Shown one piece after another: positions 1 to 9,132 of a stretch of 30,050 nt of DNA. How positions within the stretch are numbered: position 1 is the first letter of the stretch; each line of letters opens with the position of its first letter. Under the pieces are notes generated by a model, which searched no databases, had not been told where the DNA came from, and worked only from the letters and a program-made list of their open reading frames with translations. The position numbers were made by a program, and so were the translations under genes. Source of the stretch: Fervidobacterium sp. UBA5837 (lineage in GTDB: Bacteria; Thermotogota; Thermotogae; Thermotogales; Fervidobacteriaceae); the NCBI GenBank assembly GCA_002432805.1, contig DJGV01000013.1, positions 28,783 to 58,832 on the forward strand. Reading direction: 5' to 3'.

Positions 1-225
1 CTCGTAGATGATTTCATAATTTCTGAAAATACTACCCAAAAGTTTTTCAACATCTTCAATTAGTGCAAGCTGACCCAAAATATTGTAGAACACGAACTTC
101 GCATCTTGGTACAATTTTGAAAGCCTGAGCAGAAAATTGACCTTGCACTGTTCGATCTGATTTTGAAATTTCGAGAAGTCTTCGAAATCATCGTACAATT
201 TTAAGTTATTTACTTCAACAGTCAC
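1..225 (-). CDS. Unrecognised protein, N-terminal part only (runs off the window)
   Basis: An open frame runs from the left edge with no stop, so only about 75 N-terminal residues are visible. A strong GGGGGAGGA ribosome binding site sits at 232-240. It lies only one base from an ATG at 229-231 but about six bases from an in-frame GTG at 223-225, so the GTG is the preferred start. The visible part is acidic and probably helical, with no signal peptide, membrane segment or motif I recognise. It is the last gene of a minus-strand run, 63 bases after phoH. Function is unknown; confidence refers to it being a real gene. Confidence 0.7.
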   Translation of the reverse strand, partial: MTVEVNNLKLYDDFEDFSKFQNQIEQCKVNFLLRLSKLYQDAKFVFYNILGQLALIEDVEKLLGSIFRNYEIIYE

Positions 226-288
226 ATGCATTCCTCCCCCGTTGTCTTATTTTACACAATATTTGTATTTTTCATGTTGTAGATTATG

Positions 289-1527
289 CTATAGCATCTC
301 TGCAGCGAGGCTTGCAAGTTCAGAACGCTCACCTTTTGTAAGCACGATGTGGCACACTATCTTTTGCCCTCTCAATTTAGTAGCAGTGTGGACTAATCCA
401 TTACTGCTATCATCCAAATACGGAGTATCTATCTGATACGGATCTCCTGTCAAGACAATCTTTGAGCCATCTCCTGCCCTCGTCAATATGGTCTTAATTT
501 CAAGAGGTGTAAGGTTCTGCGCCTCGTCGATTATTATGAATTGCTTTGGTATAGAACGTCCTCTGATGTATGTCAACGCTTCAAGCTCTATAATCTCCTT
601 TTTCATCAAATCTTTGAAACTGACATTGTTTAGTCTACAGATGTATTCTAAATTGTCCATCACGCCACTCATCCAAGGAGATATCTTCTCCTCCAATGCA
701 CCAGGAAGGTAACCGATGTCTTTTCCACCCATTGGTATCAATGGCCGAGCAACTGTTATCCTTTCGTAAATACCTTCTATCAAAGTCTTTTGAAGGCCTG
801 CAGCCAACGCGAGGAAGGTCTTGCCAGTTCCTGCGATACCAATCAACGATACCAGGTTTATTTGATCATTTGTGAGTGCATCAAGAGAAAAAAGTTGTTC
901 CTTATTTCTAGGTGTTATACCGAAGACCTTTGGCTTAGAATCGATCTTTACAAATTTATCACCATCGAATCTGAAAAAGCCTTCGTTGGATTCGACGTAT
1001 TCATTTGGCACCAATGTTTCCTTATTGATCTCATCTATTTTTTTGACCGTGTGATATCCCAATGGTAATTTACTGAGATCATTTTTATCTGTCAGATAAT
1101 CTTGAGCAACTAATCCTAGTGCTGAGGCCTTCAATCTCAGACTTATATCTTTCGAAACGATGATCGTTGGAATATTGCTATGTTCTTTAAGATACATTGC
1201 ATACGAAATTATCCAGTTATCCACATACTTTTCAAACAAGAACTTTACCCGGTACCTATCGAAGTCAGATTCGGTAAGCACAGAAATCATCAACTGCCCA
1301 CCGTTGGAAAGTTTTATTCCAGTGTTCAAATCTCCGCGGTTACGCAACTCTTCGAGTGACCTTATCACAGTACGTACATTCTTACCAATTCTACCTTGTT
1401 CCCTTTTCAGTTTATCGAGCTCTTCCAAAACAGGTAATGGGATAAAGACATTGTTATCTTGAAAAGAATATATCGCATCGGGATCGTGTACAAGTACGTT
1501 TGTATCCAAAATGTAATTCTTGACCAT
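289..1527 (-). CDS. phoH: PIN domain-PhoH family ATPase (YlaK/PhoH2 type)
   Basis: The 412-residue protein has an N-terminal PIN nuclease domain (about residues 1-150) fused to a PhoH P-loop ATPase (about 205-405). PIN acidic residues are visible in ILDTN (D8) and as E36, D104 and D127. Walker A is GIAGTGKT at 230-237 and Walker B is FIIIDEAQ at 330-337. PIN-PhoH proteins are known as RNA-unwinding and RNA-cleaving enzymes, and related ones belong to toxin-antitoxin pairs; the target here is unknown. The ribosome binding site AAGGAG lies seven bases before the ATG and overlaps the end of the exonuclease gene upstream, which stops one base before this start, so the two are translationally close. 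Confidence 0.92.
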   Translation of the reverse strand: MVKNYILDTNVLVHDPDAIYSFQDNNVFIPLPVLEELDKLKREQGRIGKNVRTVIRSLEELRNRGDLNTGIKLSNGGQLMISVLTESDFDRYRVKFLFEKYVDNWIISYAMYLKEHSNIPTIIVSKDISLRLKASALGLVAQDYLTDKNDLSKLPLGYHTVKKIDEINKETLVPNEYVESNEGFFRFDGDKFVKIDSKPKVFGITPRNKEQLFSLDALTNDQINLVSLIGIAGTGKTFLALAAGLQKTLIEGIYERITVARPLIPMGGKDIGYLPGALEEKISPWMSGVMDNLEYICRLNNVSFKDLMKKEIIELEALTYIRGRSIPKQFIIIDEAQNLTPLEIKTILTRAGDGSKIVLTGDPYQIDTPYLDDSSNGLVHTATKLRGQKIVCHIVLTKGERSELASLAAEML

Positions 1528-1528
1528 G

Positions 1529-2095
1529 TCAGTACTCCTTTCCCAACCATTTTTTCAAGAACTCGTGCATCGTTTCCCACCCAAACTTATCAAAGAATTT
1601 AATAAACACCTCAGCAGTAACCGTCGCATCATCGTAAGCTCTATGCGTTACCTTATGCGATATACCAAATTCTTGCGCAAGGCTTTCAAGTTTTCTTCGC
1701 CTTCCATATATCGCTTGAGAAATATCCAACGTATCTATATAGTGCACAGTCAATGGCAGCTGACCAATTTCTTTGGCTGCATAATCCAAAAAGGTTAAAT
1801 CAAACTTTGCGTTGTGAAATACCATGATCGTATCTTGAGAGTACTTTCTCAACACTGATATGACTTCATCTAATCCAGGAGCACCATCTATATCACTATT
1901 TGTGATCTTGTGAATCTTCTGAGCGTACGCATGGATGTAAACCTTCGGATTTACCAAAGATGAGTAAACAAGCTCCCTAACGATTTTACCCTTGTAAATC
2001 GGAACAACTGCAACTTCGATAATCATATCTCCCATCGAAGGATCTAACCCTGTCGTCTCTATATCTACGGCACAATATACATTTTCATCCCACAT
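1529..2095 (-). CDS. DEDDh 3'-5' exonuclease, DNA polymerase III epsilon-like
   Basis: This 188-residue protein is a single DnaQ-type exonuclease domain. Exo I is AVDIETTG (D10 and E12), Exo II is the VFHNAKFD stretch, and Exo III is HRAYDDA with the His and Asp of the DEDDh type. Such enzymes remove nucleotides from DNA 3' ends in proofreading or repair. No polymerase domain is attached, so it could be a proofreading subunit or a stand-alone nuclease. A longer frame starts at 2134, but AAGGAG lies nine bases before the ATG at 2095, and that start places the Exo I motif near the N-terminus as is usual. It sits between fliG (57 bases upstream) and phoH. Confidence 0.88.
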   Translation of the reverse strand: MWDENVYCAVDIETTGLDPSMGDMIIEVAVVPIYKGKIVRELVYSSLVNPKVYIHAYAQKIHKITNSDIDGAPGLDEVISVLRKYSQDTIMVFHNAKFDLTFLDYAAKEIGQLPLTVHYIDTLDISQAIYGRRRKLESLAQEFGISHKVTHRAYDDATVTAEVFIKFFDKFGWETMHEFLKKWLGKEY

Positions 2096-2152
2096 TAAAA
2101 TACTCTCCTTAGTGAACCCCTTATGACAAAGCATGACAGAGATGAAAACAAA

Positions 2153-3157
2153 CTAGGTGATGAGTTCTTCTCCACCACCGTGTGCAACGACTATTTCTCC
2201 CGCTTCTTCGAGTCGTCTTATCACATTTATGATCTTTTGCTGAGCTTCTTCAACATCTTTCACTCTTACAGGTCCCATGAATTCTATTTCATCTTTTAAC
2301 AATTGTTGTGCACGTTTCGACATATTGTTGAATATCTTTTCTTTTAAATCCTCTGACGCACCCTTCAATGCAATTGCCAAATCTTGCGTGTTGATTTCTC
2401 TAAGTACAAGTTGCACTGATCTGTCGTCGAGTTTGAGTATATCTTCAAAGACAAACATCCGTTTCCTGATCTCCTCAGCAAGTTCTGGAGATTCATACGT
2501 AAGCCTTTCCATTAGCGTTCTTTCCGTAGACCTATCAAGGTTATTCATTATCTCCGCAGCAGTATCAAGCCCACCAACAACACTCATTGTTTGCGTTGTA
2601 ACACCAGCAAATTTCTTTTCCAGTAATTTTTCCACTTCTTTAACGACATCTGGTGAAGCTCTTTCTAACAATGAAATTCTCTTTACAACCTCAAGCTGAA
2701 GATTTTCTGGAAGTGCTCCCAAAACTTGCGATGCAACCCTAACGTCCAAAAAACTCAGTACCAACGCTATAGTTTGTGGATGCTCCGATTGCAAAAAATT
2801 CACTATCTGAACGATATCGGCTGTCTTCATGAACTCAAATGGTTTCACTGCCAAATTGGATACAAGCCTTTCTATTATCTGCATCGCCTTCTCTGGGCCG
2901 AAGGCTTTTATAAGCATATCCTTGGCGTAATCTATACCACCGCTAATTATCATCTCACGAGCTTTTGTCAAACTTTGGAACTCTTCTAGAACTGCTTTAC
3001 GTTCATCATTACTTACTTTGCCCAAATTGGCAATCTCAATGGTTAAAGCTTCAACTTCTGAATCGTCTAGCCCTTTGAGAACTTTTGCCGCCTTTTCGGG
3101 GCCCATGGTTACAAGCAATATGGCAGCTTTCCTTCTACCAGTAAGTTTTCCAGCCAT
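2153..3157 (-). CDS. fliG: Flagellar motor switch protein FliG
   Basis: The full-length 334-residue protein matches FliG along its length. It has an N-terminal FliF-binding domain with RRKAAILLVTMG, a middle domain with the conserved EHPQ motif (about 125-128), a Gly-Gly linker (VVGGL), and a C-terminal torque domain with MFVFEDILKLDDRSVQLVLRE, whose charged helix contacts the stator in known motors. FliG joins the MS ring to the C ring and generates torque at the inner membrane. The gene starts four bases after fliF, and its ribosome binding site (AAGGGATGA) lies in the last fliF codons, so the two are coupled. Confidence 0.97.
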   Translation of the reverse strand: MAGKLTGRRKAAILLVTMGPEKAAKVLKGLDDSEVEALTIEIANLGKVSNDERKAVLEEFQSLTKAREMIISGGIDYAKDMLIKAFGPEKAMQIIERLVSNLAVKPFEFMKTADIVQIVNFLQSEHPQTIALVLSFLDVRVASQVLGALPENLQLEVVKRISLLERASPDVVKEVEKLLEKKFAGVTTQTMSVVGGLDTAAEIMNNLDRSTERTLMERLTYESPELAEEIRKRMFVFEDILKLDDRSVQLVLREINTQDLAIALKGASEDLKEKIFNNMSKRAQQLLKDEIEFMGPVRVKDVEEAQQKIINVIRRLEEAGEIVVAHGGGEELIT

Positions 3158-3161
3158 ATTA

Positions 3162-4769
3162 TCATCCCTTCTCAGAAATCCATACTTTCAACACAGTTGC
3201 AACATCTTCAGGTATCGTATCAGCAACTTGTTGCAAATAAGTCCTCAGTTGTTCCATCAAACTTTCTTCCTCAGCACCTGGCGTGACTTCCTCTTGACTT
3301 ATAGATTCTATTGTTCGCTGAGCTTGTTCTTGTAACGCTTTATACCGCTCTTGCATCAATCTTCTTGTCCGCACCTTTCGATATTGTATTAAACCAAGAT
3401 ATGTGGCAAAAAAGATCAATATTGCAGCTAAGAAGAGTAAGACAAGACGTGTACGTGTCCTTTGTAAATCCGCTATGATTTGTGATTCTTGATAAAACTG
3501 TTGTTGGATTTCTTGGCTGAAAGGCAAGAATGCAACTGCGTATGTTACAGAGCCTTCCGGTGTGTTTGCATTGATGCTCTTTTCAATTATCGAACTGATT
3601 AGACTTTCTACCTGGTCTTTTGGAGTGTTTTCTAATACCGTTGAAGACGAATCTATTACTACAGAAACTGCTATATTTTCGATCTCACCTTCAGAATTTT
3701 GAACGACGTTCTCAACGATCTGGTTAAGCTCGTAATTAATGATCTCATGACTCCTTTGATAATTTGTTGAGTTACTTCCTTCCACTGTTTCATAAGTAGT
3801 TGGTGGGATATTTGACTCTGTTCCCACTGGACCGCCCGATGTGGGCTGCGTTGTGGAGATTTCTTGTTCTATCTCCTGACTTCTAATTAGTCCGGTACTC
3901 CTATTTGGCGCTGTATAAGTGGTTATTTGTTTCTCTACACGTTCCCAATTGAGTTTAACATCTGGAATAACCTCAACGCGACCTGCACCAAATATATTTT
4001 CCAAAGGGGCCTTTATCTTCTGTTTATAGTAATTTTCCAAGTTCATCTTTAGTTCCATCTTCGTCGATGCCATCATTGTAGAATTGTCTAGATTCAAAGC
4101 CTCACTAAGATTCTTGCCAGTTTGATCAACGATTTTTATGTTTTCAGCCTTTATTCCTTCTACAGAGCCTTGTACCAGTGATATGATTCCGGAAACCTGT
4201 TCTTTCGTTAAGCTCATCCCAACATTCATAACTACCATCACAGATGCACGCGGTTCGGACATCTCACCACGTACGTAGTATGTGTATTTAGGTAGTGTCA
4301 ATACGACACGAGCACTTTGCACCCCTTGAATCGTCGATATCGTTCTCTCCAATTCACCTTGAAGTGCGATTTGATAACGCACTTGCTTATCGAAGCTTGT
4401 TGCTCCCAGTGAAGTTTGGTCTAAGATTTCAAAACCTTGGGAGGAACCAGAAAGGACACCTGCCGAGGCAAGTTTCATTCTTACTTCATAGACATTGTAA
4501 TTGGACGGAATCAGTATACGATTACCCGCATCAATTTGATAGGGTATCCCAAGCTGATCCAGTTGTTGAATTATTGTGCCTGCATCTTGCTCATTTTTCG
4601 TTGTCAACAGCAACACATATTTAGGAACATTCAGGATTGCAAGAAAAATAACAGCAACAACCACAGAAACTGCGACCATTACAATTATTAGTTTCTGTCC
4701 TTTTGTTGTTTTCTTCCACCACTCAGGAATTTTAGCAAACCAATCAAGTACTTTTCTAAACCACTCCAT
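3162..4769 (-). CDS. fliF: Flagellar MS-ring protein FliF
   Basis: The 535-residue protein has the usual FliF layout. A short cytoplasmic start is followed by a membrane helix at about 27-46, a large periplasmic ring-building region, a second helix at about 442-461, and a 74-residue cytoplasmic tail. The end of that tail is the region that binds FliG in known systems. The periplasmic part contains a Ser/Thr/Pro-rich stretch (around 290-335) typical of the variable FliF loop. It is the first gene of a minus-strand operon, with an extended -10 promoter just upstream. Confidence 0.97.
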   Translation of the reverse strand: MEWFRKVLDWFAKIPEWWKKTTKGQKLIIVMVAVSVVVAVIFLAILNVPKYVLLLTTKNEQDAGTIIQQLDQLGIPYQIDAGNRILIPSNYNVYEVRMKLASAGVLSGSSQGFEILDQTSLGATSFDKQVRYQIALQGELERTISTIQGVQSARVVLTLPKYTYYVRGEMSEPRASVMVVMNVGMSLTKEQVSGIISLVQGSVEGIKAENIKIVDQTGKNLSEALNLDNSTMMASTKMELKMNLENYYKQKIKAPLENIFGAGRVEVIPDVKLNWERVEKQITTYTAPNRSTGLIRSQEIEQEISTTQPTSGGPVGTESNIPPTTYETVEGSNSTNYQRSHEIINYELNQIVENVVQNSEGEIENIAVSVVIDSSSTVLENTPKDQVESLISSIIEKSINANTPEGSVTYAVAFLPFSQEIQQQFYQESQIIADLQRTRTRLVLLFLAAILIFFATYLGLIQYRKVRTRRLMQERYKALQEQAQRTIESISQEEVTPGAEEESLMEQLRTYLQQVADTIPEDVATVLKVWISEKG

Positions 4770-4788
4770 AAGCCATCACCACTCTAAA

Positions 4789-4797
4789 ATTATAGCA
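4789..4797 (-). promoter_or_regulatory. Extended -10 promoter for fliF-fliG
   Basis: On the minus strand the sequence reads TGCTATAAT, a perfect extended -10 element about 20 bases before the fliF start. The -35 position (4812-4817, GTGTAA) is poor, which fits an extended -10 promoter. It resembles a housekeeping sigma promoter; no sigma-28 type site is seen. Confidence 0.6.
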
Positions 4798-4836
4798 CAA
4801 TCTATCAAAATTTACACGATATTAATTTTTTCTCAC

Positions 4837-4864
4837 TTAACATCTGCACAAAAAAGATTATAAT
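4837..4864 (+). promoter_or_regulatory. Promoter for yceD-rpmF-plsX-glmS
   Basis: TTAACA (4837-4842) and TATAAT (4859-4864) are separated by 16 bases, a near-consensus housekeeping promoter. Transcription would start near 4871, just before the ribosome binding site. It is divergent from the fliF promoter, in a 115-base spacer. Confidence 0.7.
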
Positions 4865-4893
4865 AATCATAGCAAATTTAAGAGGTGATTTCA

Positions 4894-5442
4894 ATGTGGA
4901 AAATCAACGTAAAAGATATCATCAAGGAAAAAAGGAAGATTATAGAAGAGACTTATACAATAGATGAAATTGAGCTCCACACTGGTACTTACAAGGTATT
5001 GGATGATGGATTCAAAGTCAAGATGATAGTAACGTATGCCGATAACAAGATACTTTTAGGTGGGTATGCAAGAGGATATGTGGAACGACCATGTGACAGA
5101 TGTCTTAAGCTTTCCAAAATGTACATTGACGGAACCATCGAAGCGGTGTATACTTTTGAGAAGAAATATACGAAAAGAAGCGAGGAACTCAAAGATCTAT
5201 CAAATGAAATTCCAATCACAGGTGATATGATTGACTTAGAAGAAAGAATTATTGAAGGAATCGTCAGTAGCACACCTGATGTGTTTGTTTGCAGCCCGGA
5301 TTGCAAGGGACTATGTCCGCATTGTGGAGCTGATTTGAATGAAGAACCTGATCACAATTGTAGTTACGAAGAAGAAATAACGGAGGTAACTGATCCAAGA
5401 TTTGAAAAATTGCTGAAAATCAAGCATATACAGGAGGGATAA
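4894..5442 (+). CDS. yceD: YceD/DUF177 family protein
   Basis: This 182-residue protein belongs to the YceD (DUF177) family, which almost always sits directly before rpmF. It shows the family cysteine pattern: CDRC in the middle, and CSPDCKGLCPHCG plus a later Cys near the C-terminus, likely a metal site. In other bacteria the family is tied to ribosome or rRNA homeostasis, but the mechanism is not settled. The frame can be extended to a GTG at 4885, but that GTG is part of the AGAGGTGA ribosome binding site, five bases before the ATG at 4894, so the ATG is preferred. rpmF follows after two bases. Confidence 0.9.
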   Translation: MWKINVKDIIKEKRKIIEETYTIDEIELHTGTYKVLDDGFKVKMIVTYADNKILLGGYARGYVERPCDRCLKLSKMYIDGTIEAVYTFEKKYTKRSEELKDLSNEIPITGDMIDLEERIIEGIVSSTPDVFVCSPDCKGLCPHCGADLNEEPDHNCSYEEEITEVTDPRFEKLLKIKHIQEG

Positions 5443-5444
5443 GC

Positions 5445-5627
5445 ATGGCAGTACCAAAGCAGAAACGTACAAGAAGTAGGACACACACGAAGAGGGCAAA
5501 GATATACAAGGCCTTCAACGTAGCGGTTACCACATGCCCAAATTGTGGAGCACCAAAGCAACCACACAGAGTATGTTTGAGCTGTGGATATTACGGAAAG
5601 AAGCAGGTGTTTGAGGTAGCAAAATGA
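5445..5627 (+). CDS. rpmF: 50S ribosomal protein L32
   Basis: This 60-residue basic protein begins MAVPKQKRTRSRTHTKRA, the typical L32 start. It has two CxxC pairs (CPNC and CLSC) that form the zinc ribbon of the zinc-binding L32 type. It is a structural part of the large ribosomal subunit. Its stop overlaps the plsX start in an ATGA arrangement, a conserved coupling of ribosome and phospholipid genes. Confidence 0.98.
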   Translation: MAVPKQKRTRSRTHTKRAKIYKAFNVAVTTCPNCGAPKQPHRVCLSCGYYGKKQVFEVAK

Positions 5628-6634
5628 TACGCATTGCTCTGGACTTAATGGGCGGAGATAGAGCACCGGAGGAAATAAAGGCCGGTGCTCTTATGTATGT
5701 AGAAGCCATATCAAAAGCAAAAAATGTAAGGAAAGATATTCACCTTTCATTGGTTGGAACTCCACAAACGTTGAAAGACCTTGAAAATCACCCACTATCT
5801 TCTTATTGGACGCTAGTTTCTGCAGATGATTACCTACCGATGGATATCAAACCAACAGAAGCATTGAGGCGAAAGGGTAGTTCCATGTACATTGCCTCCC
5901 AATTACTCAAAGAGAAGAAAGTAGATGCCTTAGTTAGCGCAGGCAATACTGGTGCACTACTTTCTTGTGCTACACTTGTGGTAGGGAGACTTCAAGGAAT
6001 AGACCGACCTGCACTTGCAGTTGCCGTACCAAATATAAATGATTTTACCGTTTTAATAGACGCAGGAGCCAATGTAGATGTAAAGTACGAATGGTTGTTG
6101 CAATTTGCCGCAATGGGAGTTGAATATGCAAAGATCATGGGAAAAAGTAATCCGAAAATTGGGTTGCTAAACGTTGGAACTGAAGAGAATAAAGGAACAG
6201 ATAGAGAAAAGCAAGCCTATGCTCTACTGAAAGAAAAATTGGGTGATATGTTCTATGGAAACATAGAAGGTAGTGATATAAACGTAGGGACGGTAGACGT
6301 AGTAGTGACGGATGGATTTTCTGGTAATATTGCGATGAAGACCATGGAAGGTGCTTCAAAACTATTTTCAACCATAATAAAGAAGGAAGCTAAGAAAAGC
6401 ATAGATGGAATGCTTGGTATACTGATATTTGCTAGGACGCTGAACAAAATGAAGAAAACATTAGACCCAAGATCTTACGGAGGTACCTTCTTTCTTGGAG
6501 TGGATGGAGTTGTCGTAAAAGCTCATGGAAACTCAGACCGAGTCGCATTCATGAATGCAATAAGAGTCGCAGCAAAAGGTGTGGAAGGAAGGTTGGTGGA
6601 AAACCTCAAAGATCGTCTAAAGGGGTGGGAATGA
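5624..6634 (+). CDS. plsX: Phosphate acyltransferase PlsX
   Basis: This 336-residue protein matches PlsX throughout, starting IRIALDLMGGDRAPEEI and containing SAGNTGALLS and PALAVAVPN. PlsX makes acyl-phosphate from acyl-ACP, the donor for the first acylation of glycerol-3-phosphate by PlsY at the membrane. The start overlaps the rpmF stop by four bases. The stop overlaps the glmS start by one base (TGATG), so the four genes form one tightly coupled operon. Confidence 0.97.
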   Translation: MIRIALDLMGGDRAPEEIKAGALMYVEAISKAKNVRKDIHLSLVGTPQTLKDLENHPLSSYWTLVSADDYLPMDIKPTEALRRKGSSMYIASQLLKEKKVDALVSAGNTGALLSCATLVVGRLQGIDRPALAVAVPNINDFTVLIDAGANVDVKYEWLLQFAAMGVEYAKIMGKSNPKIGLLNVGTEENKGTDREKQAYALLKEKLGDMFYGNIEGSDINVGTVDVVVTDGFSGNIAMKTMEGASKLFSTIIKKEAKKSIDGMLGILIFARTLNKMKKTLDPRSYGGTFFLGVDGVVVKAHGNSDRVAFMNAIRVAAKGVEGRLVENLKDRLKGWE

Positions 6635-8445
6635 TGTGCGGAATAGTTGGGATAATCGGTAGTGAATTCAAAGTTGGTGATTTAATAGATGGGTTGAAAA
6701 AACTTGAATATAGAGGCTACGATTCTGCTGGTGTAGCGACTGTTGATGGAAATGGATTGTATGTAAGCAAAAGTGTTGGCAGGATAGATGCGTTGAGAGG
6801 CGTTGTTGAAACTGAGAAGGCAGTCCATAACGGTATTGCACACACTAGATGGGCGACGCACGGTGTACCGAGTGACAGAAATGCGCACCCTCACACAGAT
6901 TGTAGTGGAAAGATCGCTGTCGTACACAATGGAATAATAGAAAATTACCAAGAACTCAAAAAGGGATTACTTGAAAGAGGTCATAAATTTCATTCTGAAA
7001 CTGATACGGAAGTCATAAGCCACCTCATAGAAGAAAATTTCAAAGGTAATCTTTACCAAGCAGTACTGGAAACACTTAAGGAATTGAGGGGTGCATTCGC
7101 GATAGTCGTTATCCATTCCGACATACCAGATGTGATGATAGGTGCAAGGAAAGGTAGCCCGTTGGTCTTTGGCTGCAACGAAGAAAAATGCATGCTTGCG
7201 TCTGATGTTACACCGATAATAAAGTACACAAGAGATGTTATCTTCTTGGAAGACGGAGATGTAGTGTACATACAAGGAAACAAAGCAAGAATAACAGATT
7301 TCTCTGGAAACATTGTGATACGCAACAGAATGCACATCTCTTGGGATGAAAACGCAGCTGAAAAAGGTGGATTCAAACACTTCATGCTCAAAGAGATAAA
7401 CGAAGTACCTGAGGCAATAGAAAGCGCACTTGTCGGCAGATACGACGAAAAAGGCTTTCCAGTACTACATGAACTCGATGAATTCAATTTGGAAAGAGTA
7501 AAACGCATTCTACTCGTTGCTTGTGGAACGAGTTACCATGCAGGATTGGTGTTCAAATACTTTGCCGAAAAATATCTTGATATAGACGTATTGATAGACG
7601 TTGCTTCCGAATTCAGATATCGACCAATCAGAATAACAGATGACACACTGACGGTCGCAATATCGCAGTCTGGTGAAACCGCAGATACTCTCGAAAGCAT
7701 AAGGGCAATTAAAAAAGCTGGAGGAAAGGTAATAGCAATAACTAATGTCGTTGGTTCAACGATAACAAGAGAAAGCGATGTCACGCTCTTCATGAACGCA
7801 GGACCAGAAATAGGTGTGGCCGCTTCAAAGACATATATAAATCAGTTGATAGTCCTTTACACATTGGCGCTCTACATGATCAAAAAGTTGGGAAAGTGGA
7901 ACAACATTCACGATGAAATCAGTAGGCAAATTCTGAATTCATCGAAAATAATAAAGCAGATAATACAAGACCCAAAGATTGAACAGATGGCGGATCTTTA
8001 CAAGAATTATAACCACTTTATGTACGTGGGTAGAGGAATAAACACCGCAACAGCAATGGAAGGTGCATTGAAACTCAAAGAAATCAGTTACATAAATGCG
8101 GTTGCATATGCAGCAGGAGAACTAAAACATGGACCAATTGCACTCTTAGATCCAACATTCCCCGTCTTTGCAGTAGTGCCAAAAGATAGTTTGTATGAAA
8201 AGATGAGAAGCAACATAGAAGAATCCAAAGCACGCAACGCAAAGATAATCACAATTGCAACCGAAGGTGACAAAGAAATAGAGCGAATTTCAAACAACGT
8301 CATATACATACCGCAAGTCAGCGAAGACCTATATCCGCTCGTAATTGCACCAGTCATACAATTATTTGCTTACTACATAGCCAACAAAAGAGGATATGAT
8401 CCGGACAAGCCGAGAAACCTTGCAAAGAGTGTAACGGTGGAATAA
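6634..8445 (+). CDS. glmS: Glutamine-fructose-6-phosphate aminotransferase GlmS
   Basis: This enzyme makes glucosamine-6-phosphate from fructose-6-phosphate and glutamine, the entry step to peptidoglycan and other amino-sugar polymers. The 603-residue protein has an N-terminal glutaminase domain beginning MCGIVGIIG, where Cys2 becomes the nucleophile after Met removal. Two SIS sugar-isomerase domains follow (CGTSYHAG and SQSGETADT in the first), and it ends with the conserved DKPRNLAKSVTVE tail. The frame is open to a GTG at 6625, but the catalytic Cys must follow the initiator Met, which fixes the start at 6634. The ribosome binding site (AGGGGTGG) lies inside the end of plsX. Confidence 0.97.
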   Translation: MCGIVGIIGSEFKVGDLIDGLKKLEYRGYDSAGVATVDGNGLYVSKSVGRIDALRGVVETEKAVHNGIAHTRWATHGVPSDRNAHPHTDCSGKIAVVHNGIIENYQELKKGLLERGHKFHSETDTEVISHLIEENFKGNLYQAVLETLKELRGAFAIVVIHSDIPDVMIGARKGSPLVFGCNEEKCMLASDVTPIIKYTRDVIFLEDGDVVYIQGNKARITDFSGNIVIRNRMHISWDENAAEKGGFKHFMLKEINEVPEAIESALVGRYDEKGFPVLHELDEFNLERVKRILLVACGTSYHAGLVFKYFAEKYLDIDVLIDVASEFRYRPIRITDDTLTVAISQSGETADTLESIRAIKKAGGKVIAITNVVGSTITRESDVTLFMNAGPEIGVAASKTYINQLIVLYTLALYMIKKLGKWNNIHDEISRQILNSSKIIKQIIQDPKIEQMADLYKNYNHFMYVGRGINTATAMEGALKLKEISYINAVAYAAGELKHGPIALLDPTFPVFAVVPKDSLYEKMRSNIEESKARNAKIITIATEGDKEIERISNNVIYIPQVSEDLYPLVIAPVIQLFAYYIANKRGYDPDKPRNLAKSVTVE

Positions 8446-8473
8446 AACGGTGTAATAATAAGTGGAACAGTAA

Positions 8474-8487
8474 TTTGACATGTCAAA
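8474..8487. repeat. Perfect 14-base palindrome after glmS
   Basis: TTTGACATGTCAAA is a perfect uninterrupted palindrome 28 bases after the glmS stop and before the terminator. With no loop it looks more like a protein-binding site than an RNA hairpin, but no gene starts nearby. Function is not known. Confidence 0.4.
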
Positions 8488-8509
8488 AATATTTTAAATA
8501 TCCACTGAT

Positions 8510-8537
8510 AGCCCCAGTATAATACTGGGGCTTTTTC
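8510..8537 (+). terminator. Rho-independent terminator of the yceD-glmS operon
   Basis: AGCCCCAGT and ACTGGGGCT form a perfect nine-base stem (up to 11 with the inner A-T pairs) around an AT loop, followed at once by five T. It lies 64 bases after the glmS stop. Confidence 0.92.
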
Positions 8538-9132
8538 ATTATTTTGGTAGATTTTTATATGCTTTAGAATCCAATGATTATTTTGTTGATTCCTAAATTT
8601 CGCTGTTTCCTAAAACCAATTCCCAACAATTATATATTTCCGATACTTTGCAGATTTCGGGACTTTCTTTATTCTTCTGTAGAATATATTCATAATTTAC
8701 TTAAACAAAGCAAGACAATAATAAGACAGCGTGGATAGTCGATAAAAACGGTTCATTATTTATAAAAGTTATTAACTGTCTATAATCACACTTTGAAAAA
8801 AAAGAAAATAGCATACAACTCATTCACTGTTTAGGATGTAATTTAAAAATCTTAATATGAATATGCTAAGGTAGAGAACGAGAGAAAACCTTACCAACGC
8901 TGCTAATTTTCTTCTTCTTGCAAGATCTATTTGTTAAATCACTTGTGGGTACAGGGCTTAAGGGGTAATACTTATTCACCCAAGTTGTTTATCAATCCAT
9001 CGATGTGGCTTTGTAGAAATGAATGGACAGTATAATGTTTTTGCACAGCTGATGTGCAATCTTTAAGTTATTAATCTTACTCGTTTGCTACAATCTCTTT
9101 ACTTATTCTAACTTGATGAAACAATGAGTTTA
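8538..9132. other. AT-rich gap without a recognisable gene
   Basis: About 600 bases between the glmS terminator and the clpX promoter carry no frame with both a ribosome binding site and plausible protein. There is no GC-rich island of the kind expected for a structural RNA in a thermophile. A weak inverted repeat (TAAGGT and ACCTTA, around 8870-8905) and one copy of a TGGACA repeat at 9010-9036 are the only structures seen. It may be decayed sequence from an old insertion. Confidence 0.5.
9010..9036 (+). repeat. TGGACA repeat, copy A
   Basis: The block TTTGTAGAAAT followed by GAATGGACAGTA closely matches copy B at 9194-9220 (TTTGTAGAAAAATGGACAGTA), differing mainly by a two-base insertion. 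It is in the same orientation, about 180 bases upstream. Confidence 0.5.

Noticed and set aside
9024..9036. TATAAT at 9031-9036 as a promoter inside repeat copy A
   Set aside because: No -35 box at a workable distance and no gene nearby; it is part of the repeat.
8538..9132. Structural RNA gene (RNase P, tmRNA, SRP or 6S RNA) in the large gap
   Set aside because: No GC-rich folded region or known conserved motif; in a thermophile such RNAs should stand out from AT-rich surroundings.
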